9,422 nucleotides of DNA from Chloroflexia bacterium (lineage in GTDB: Bacteria > Chloroflexota > Chloroflexia > Thermomicrobiales > JALYUS01): the NCBI GenBank assembly GCA_025928215.1, contig JAICJW010000158.1, positions 1 to 9,422 on the forward strand. Reading direction: 5' to 3'. The notes under the pieces are model-generated. The model did not search any database. It was given only the letters and a program-made list of their open reading frames with translations, and was not told where the DNA came from. Made by a program: the position numbers and the translations under genes. Below are positions 6,069 to 9,422 of this stretch, piece by piece; position 1 is the first letter of the stretch, and every line of letters begins with the position of its first letter.

Positions 6069-7745
6069 ATGAACGCCCACGAAACCGCGACGATCACGAC
6101 TGAGGAAACCTCGCCGGTCATCATCTCGGAAACACCGACCATCACCGCGCCCGCACGCGGCACCGCGCGCTGGCTGCGGGCGCTCGCCGCCGGTCTCCTC
6201 GGTGGCGTGGTCGCGCTGCTCGCCATGCTGCTGATGATGGTCGCACAGCGCGTCTGGCTCGGTGTTCCCGCCCCGGTGGAGAGCATCCCTGACCGGATCG
6301 CTCCCTTGCTACGCATCCCGGAGTTCTTCTCACTCTTCGACCGCTTTGGCGGCTACAACGGCCTCAAACGCTTCGGCGTCCTCTCCATCCTCGGCGGCAT
6401 GGTGGCCGTCGGCATCGGGATCGGCCTCCTCTATGCCCTGTTCACCGAGAACAGCCGCACGGCGGAGCCGGCGAAGCCGCGCCGCTTCGGTCTCAGCCCG
6501 GTGGCGCTCATTTTCATCGCGGTCGTCGTGGCGCTGCTCTGGATCGGGACGCTCGCCCTGGAACAGCCGGTACTCGACACGAACTTTCGGGGCCTTCCGC
6601 CGGGGCCGGCAACGCTCTTCACGGTGATCGGGTTGCTGATCTCCTACCTGACGTACGGTGTGACACTCGTCCTCGTCTGCCGGGCGCTGACAAACGATGC
6701 GCCGCTCGGAGCGCCGTCCGCGCCAATCGCCGGGCAATTGCTCGGTCGCCGGGCCGCCATCGCCGGGGGTGTCGCGGTCATCGCGGGGATCGGCGTCGGC
6801 GCGAGCCTCGCGCGGTTCAACAAACGGGCCGTCTTTTCCTACGACGGGCGGCAATACAGGGGGGCGACTGTCCAGGCGATCACGCCCAACGATCAATTCT
6901 ATTCGGTCACGAAGAATGTTGTTGACCCCAACCCCACGAAGGCATTCTGGCGGCTCACGGTCGGCGGCACGGCGGACCATAGCCGCACATACTCTTTCAA
7001 TGACCTGGCCGCGCTCGCGTCCATCGAGCAGGAGACGACGCTCATGTGCATCAGCAACGGCATTGGCGCCGGCCTGATGAGCAACGCGCAATGGAAGGGC
7101 GTGCCGATGCGCATACTCCTCGATGCCGCTGGCCCGCACGCCGGTGTTGTGGAAGTGAAACTGAGCGGCGCGGACGGCTACACCGACACCATCCCCTTCG
7201 ATAAGGCGATGGACCCGACGACGCTCGTCGTCTACGAGATGAATGGCGCGCCGATCCCGCAGCGACATGGCTATCCCGTTCGGGTGATCGTGCCGGGGAT
7301 GTACGGCGAGAAGAATGTTAAATGGGTGACCGCCATCGAACTGGTAGATCATCCGGTGAAGGGGTTCTACGAGCAGCAGGGGTGGGGGCCGGATTTCGTC
7401 ATCCCGACCCGCTCGCGCATTGATGTCCCCGACGGTGGCTCGTCCCTCCCCCCGGGCATGCCAACGACGATCCGAGGCATCGCCTTCGGCGGCAATCGCG
7501 GCGTCTCGCGCGTCGAAATCAGCACGGACGATGGCGCGACGTGGCGAGACGCGCGGATTGACTATCCCGGCACGCATCTCACCTGGGCGCTCTGGAGCGC
7601 CGACTGGACTCCCACCCGGCCCGCTATGTACCATCTCGCCGTCCGCGCGACCGACGGCACTGGCACGCCGCAGATCTCCACGTTCCAGGACATCGTACCG
7701 CAGGGCGCGCGGGGATACGACCGGGTAACCGTGCGAGTTGTCTAG
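6069..7745 (+). CDS. Membrane-anchored molybdopterin-dependent oxidoreductase, sulfite oxidase family
   Basis: A 558-residue protein with a membrane N-terminus and a molybdenum-cofactor domain. Predicted membrane segments (counted from ATG 6069) lie near 37-59, 104-125, 142-164, 181-204 and 229-247. Loops with positive charge (PAKPRRFG, and GRR before segment five) fall on the same side, placing the C-terminal domain outside the membrane. A twin arginine (227-228, LLGRRAAIAGG) precedes segment five, as in five-segment proteins that use both Sec and Tat. The catalytic domain (~265-430) has TLMCISNG with Cys327, the expected molybdenum ligand, then WKGVPMRILLD and GYPVRVIVPGMYG followed by NVKWVTAIEL. 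The sulfite-oxidase dimerisation domain follows (~461-558: GIAFGGNRGVSRVEISTDDG). There is no histidine from segment one to five, so no bis-His haem site. The frame runs back to TTG 6042, but ATG 6069 has GAGAGGA seven bases upstream. The substrate is unknown. Confidence 0.92.
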   Translation: MNAHETATITTEETSPVIISETPTITAPARGTARWLRALAAGLLGGVVALLAMLLMMVAQRVWLGVPAPVESIPDRIAPLLRIPEFFSLFDRFGGYNGLKRFGVLSILGGMVAVGIGIGLLYALFTENSRTAEPAKPRRFGLSPVALIFIAVVVALLWIGTLALEQPVLDTNFRGLPPGPATLFTVIGLLISYLTYGVTLVLVCRALTNDAPLGAPSAPIAGQLLGRRAAIAGGVAVIAGIGVGASLARFNKRAVFSYDGRQYRGATVQAITPNDQFYSVTKNVVDPNPTKAFWRLTVGGTADHSRTYSFNDLAALASIEQETTLMCISNGIGAGLMSNAQWKGVPMRILLDAAGPHAGVVEVKLSGADGYTDTIPFDKAMDPTTLVVYEMNGAPIPQRHGYPVRVIVPGMYGEKNVKWVTAIELVDHPVKGFYEQQGWGPDFVIPTRSRIDVPDGGSSLPPGMPTTIRGIAFGGNRGVSRVEISTDDGATWRDARIDYPGTHLTWALWSADWTPTRPAMYHLAVRATDGTGTPQISTFQDIVPQGARGYDRVTVRVV

Positions 7746-7746
7746 G

Positions 7747-9258
7747 ATGCGCGATGGGAGAGTGACGGGTCGCACGCTGCTCGATCTCGGCGTACTGGCG
7801 ATCTGCGGCATCGCGCTGGTTGTCCTCACGCATACGATCGCGCAATGGCGGGTCGTGGCTCTCCACTATCATGCCTTCACCGCCATCTTCGTGGCCGAAC
7901 TCGCGATCTACGCGCTGGCGGCCGCGTGGGTGATCCGGCGCAAGCCAGCCGTGCGGTGGACGCTCGCGCTGATCTTCCTCGTCGCCTTCGCCGCTCGCCT
8001 CGCCTTCATCCCGCAGACGCCGACCGTCTCCGACGACCTCTACCGCTATGTCTGGGATGGGCGCATCCAGGCGGCGGGGATCAACCCGTATCGGTACGCG
8101 CCGGACGATCCGGCCGTGGCGCGCTTCCGGGATCGGGCGATCTATCCCGGCATCAACCGCAAGCCCGTCCCGACGATCTATCCCCCTGCCGCGCAAGGCG
8201 TCTTTCGTCTGATCTACGCGCTGCATCCCGACAGCGTCGCGTGGACCAAACTCGCCCTGACGCTTTTGGACCTCATCACAATGGCGATGCTCGTCATCGT
8301 ACTTGCCCGCGCGGGTCTGCGCCCGGAGCGTGTCCTGCTCTATGCCTGGCATCCGCTGCTCATCCTCGAAGTGGGCCACAGCGGCCACATTGACGTCGTC
8401 GCGGCGCTCTTCCTCGTGCTGGCGCTCTGGGCGCGCACGGCAGATCGCTCCGCGCTCTCCGGGGCGCTGCTCGCGGGGGCGACGCTCGTCAAGTTCTATG
8501 CGCTTGTCACGCTCCCCGCGCTACTCTCCACGCCACGCCGCAATTTTCGTCTGCTCGCCGGGTTAATGGCAACGACTGCCCTGGCGTACCTGCCCTTCCT
8601 GTCGGTCGGCACGCGCGTCTTCGGCTTCCTGCCGGGCTATGTACAACAGGAGGGGATTTCCTCCGGTGCGCGGTATTACCTGCTCCATCAAGTTATGCGT
8701 CTGGCGGCATGGTCGCCGGGAAATGTCGCTGCGTTGCTTGCTCGCTCACCGTTCGGCCTGCTCTCCGCGACAACATGGTATGAGGGCGGTATCGTGGTGG
8801 CAATGATGGCGTGCGCGTGCGCGTGCTGGTTGCGACCGGCGACGGACGTGCGCGGCATGGCCGACCGGTGCGCCGCCCTCTTCATCGTGCTGCTAACCCT
8901 CGCGACGCCGAGCCAGCCATGGTACGTGCTGCTGCTGCTCGCCTGCCTGCCGCTGGTTCGGAGCGCGCTCGTGCTGCCGACGAGCATCGTCGTCGGCAGC
9001 GCCGTTTTCAGCTATCTCTCCGAGTGGTTCCCCAGCCGCCCGGCGTGGCCGCTAATCGCCGATTATGATGGTCGCGCGGTTGCCCTCGCCCTGCTTCTCA
9101 TCATCGTGATCGTGCGATGGCGGATCGAACGCCAGAGAACCGAGACCACATCCGCGGATGTGGTCTCGGCGTGTGACACGGCGGCAGGTGAAGATGATCG
9201 GCAACCCGCCGCGATCGAGTCGAGCGATTCTCCAGTCACACCCTTCGCGTCTACTTGA
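7747..9258 (+). CDS. GT87/DUF2029 family integral-membrane glycosyltransferase (mannosyltransferase-like)
   Basis: A 503-residue polytopic GT-C-fold enzyme, expected to move a sugar from a polyprenyl-phosphate donor to an extracytoplasmic acceptor. Seen: a first membrane segment, a second and third near 45-85, then the loop motif SDDLYRYVWDGR (95-106) with the acidic pair Asp96-Asp97 followed by AAGINPYRYAP. This is the signature of DUF2029/GT87 proteins. HPLLILEVGHSGHIDV (202-217) and the late PSQPWY (388-393) also fit, and hydrophobic segments continue to about 457. Residues ~460-503 are a hydrophilic, probably unconserved tail, and this is where the 30-base palindrome lies. ATG 7747 starts one base after the upstream stop and lacks a clear Shine-Dalgarno, so translation is probably coupled; TTG 7738 is an alternative. 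Acceptor and sugar cannot be read from sequence. Confidence 0.88.
   Translation: MRDGRVTGRTLLDLGVLAICGIALVVLTHTIAQWRVVALHYHAFTAIFVAELAIYALAAAWVIRRKPAVRWTLALIFLVAFAARLAFIPQTPTVSDDLYRYVWDGRIQAAGINPYRYAPDDPAVARFRDRAIYPGINRKPVPTIYPPAAQGVFRLIYALHPDSVAWTKLALTLLDLITMAMLVIVLARAGLRPERVLLYAWHPLLILEVGHSGHIDVVAALFLVLALWARTADRSALSGALLAGATLVKFYALVTLPALLSTPRRNFRLLAGLMATTALAYLPFLSVGTRVFGFLPGYVQQEGISSGARYYLLHQVMRLAAWSPGNVAALLARSPFGLLSATTWYEGGIVVAMMACACACWLRPATDVRGMADRCAALFIVLLTLATPSQPWYVLLLLACLPLVRSALVLPTSIVVGSAVFSYLSEWFPSRPAWPLIADYDGRAVALALLLIIVIVRWRIERQRTETTSADVVSACDTAAGEDDRQPAAIESSDSPVTPFAST
9140..9169. repeat. Perfect 30-base palindrome inside the 3' end of the glycosyltransferase gene
   Basis: CCGAGACCACATCCG (9140-9154) is followed directly by its exact reverse complement (9155-9169), giving a 15-base arm with no spacer. 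As RNA it would form a stem of about 13 pairs with a CGCG loop. It encodes part of the hydrophilic C-terminal tail. No T tract follows (gcgtgtgaca comes next), so it is not a standard intrinsic terminator. It could instead protect or end the operon mRNA, be a repetitive palindromic element inserted in the gene tail, or bind a protein. Confidence 0.85.
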
Positions 9259-9422
9259 GGATAGTGTGCGCCGGCCAGACCGTCACCGTCGGCGCCTCGA
9301 TCCCATGCTTCTCGGTGATCGGCCCGATCTTGTTCCGCGCGAAATACCGTGACCACCGACCACTCAGGTCGCCCTCGTGATAGCGAGATCGCTCATGGAT
9401 CTATCGTCCGTCCTCCGGCTGG
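9251..9422 (-). pseudogene. Possible C-terminal end of an unidentified convergent gene, with an in-frame stop
   Basis: On the minus strand a frame of 49 codons ends at TAG (complement of 9251-9253) and reads ...RYFARNKIGPITEKHG then IEAPTVTVWPAHTILK. About 39 of 49 codons end in G or C, and the 3' thirty are almost all so, as expected for coding DNA here. Going upstream the frame meets TAG (complement of 9401-9403) with no start codon in a sensible place, and continues open beyond it to the window edge. Either a nonsense mutation or frameshift has broken the gene, a sequencing error is present, or the signal is spurious. It overlaps the glycosyltransferase stop tail to tail by eight bases. 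I do not recognise the family. Confidence 0.3.

Noticed and set aside
7762..7764. GTG 7762 as the glycosyltransferase start
   Set aside because: The GGGAG before it is only one base away, too close for normal initiation; ATG 7747 next to the upstream stop fits translational coupling better.
6330..7829. A 499-codon open frame on the minus strand opposite the molybdopterin oxidoreductase gene
   Set aside because: Its translation is rich in Arg, Asp, Glu, His and Ala with no recognisable motif, as expected for the shadow of a GC-rich gene; the plus-strand frame has clear family motifs.
8925..8945. Run of ctg codons in the glycosyltransferase gene as a microsatellite
   Set aside because: It encodes a leucine stretch of a membrane segment and is ordinary codon use for this GC-rich gene.

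Overview
This is a high-GC bacterial window (GC-rich third codon positions throughout; not counted exactly) with seven convincing protein genes and one doubtful gene end. No rRNA, tRNA, CRISPR array, transposase, phage gene or plasmid gene was seen. The style suggests an aerobic, environmental, high-GC bacterium. The five-segment membrane molybdopterin protein, the GT87 enzyme, the secreted family-43 glycosidase relative and the intergenic heptad repeats would fit Chloroflexota (for example Thermomicrobia-like) or Actinomycetota. That placement is an impression, not a demonstrated result.

Left part (1-4242): acyl-CoA and amide metabolism. A minus-strand enoyl-CoA hydratase/isomerase-family gene (10-795) is divergent from a plus-strand ACSF2-like medium/long-chain acyl-CoA synthetase (1054-2769). 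The 258-base spacer carries two short tandem heptad arrays facing each other as an inverted repeat, with a smaller hairpin between them. The synthetase is followed closely by an AbgB-like M20 metallo-amidohydrolase (start 2791, or more likely 2818/2821, to 4242), probably in the same transcript. The hydratase-family protein lacks both glutamates used by classical crotonases.

Middle (4243-5361): a secreted protein (4376-5128) that appears to be a glycoside hydrolase family 43 enzyme with most of its catalytic propeller deleted in frame. The first blade is joined directly to the C-terminal concanavalin-A-like domain. The 233-base spacer after it holds a well-organised candidate promoter: three 11-base-spaced repeats like an OmpR/PhoB-family box, then a TACACT -10.

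Right part (5362-9258): a tight three-gene operon. It encodes a class I SAM-dependent methyltransferase, a membrane-anchored molybdopterin oxidoreductase of the sulfite-oxidase family (five membrane segments, twin arginine before the last), and a GT87/DUF2029 polyprenyl-phosphate-dependent membrane glycosyltransferase. The last two are one base apart. A perfect 30-base palindrome lies inside the 3' coding end of the glycosyltransferase. From 9251 to the window edge the minus strand looks like the C-terminal end of another gene, overlapping the glycosyltransferase tail to tail, but its frame has an in-frame stop near the edge.

No complete new system was found. The best leads are the deleted GH43 gene, the inverted heptad arrays between the divergent genes, the 30-base palindrome, the glutamate-less crotonase and the regulated molybdoenzyme/glycosyltransferase operon.
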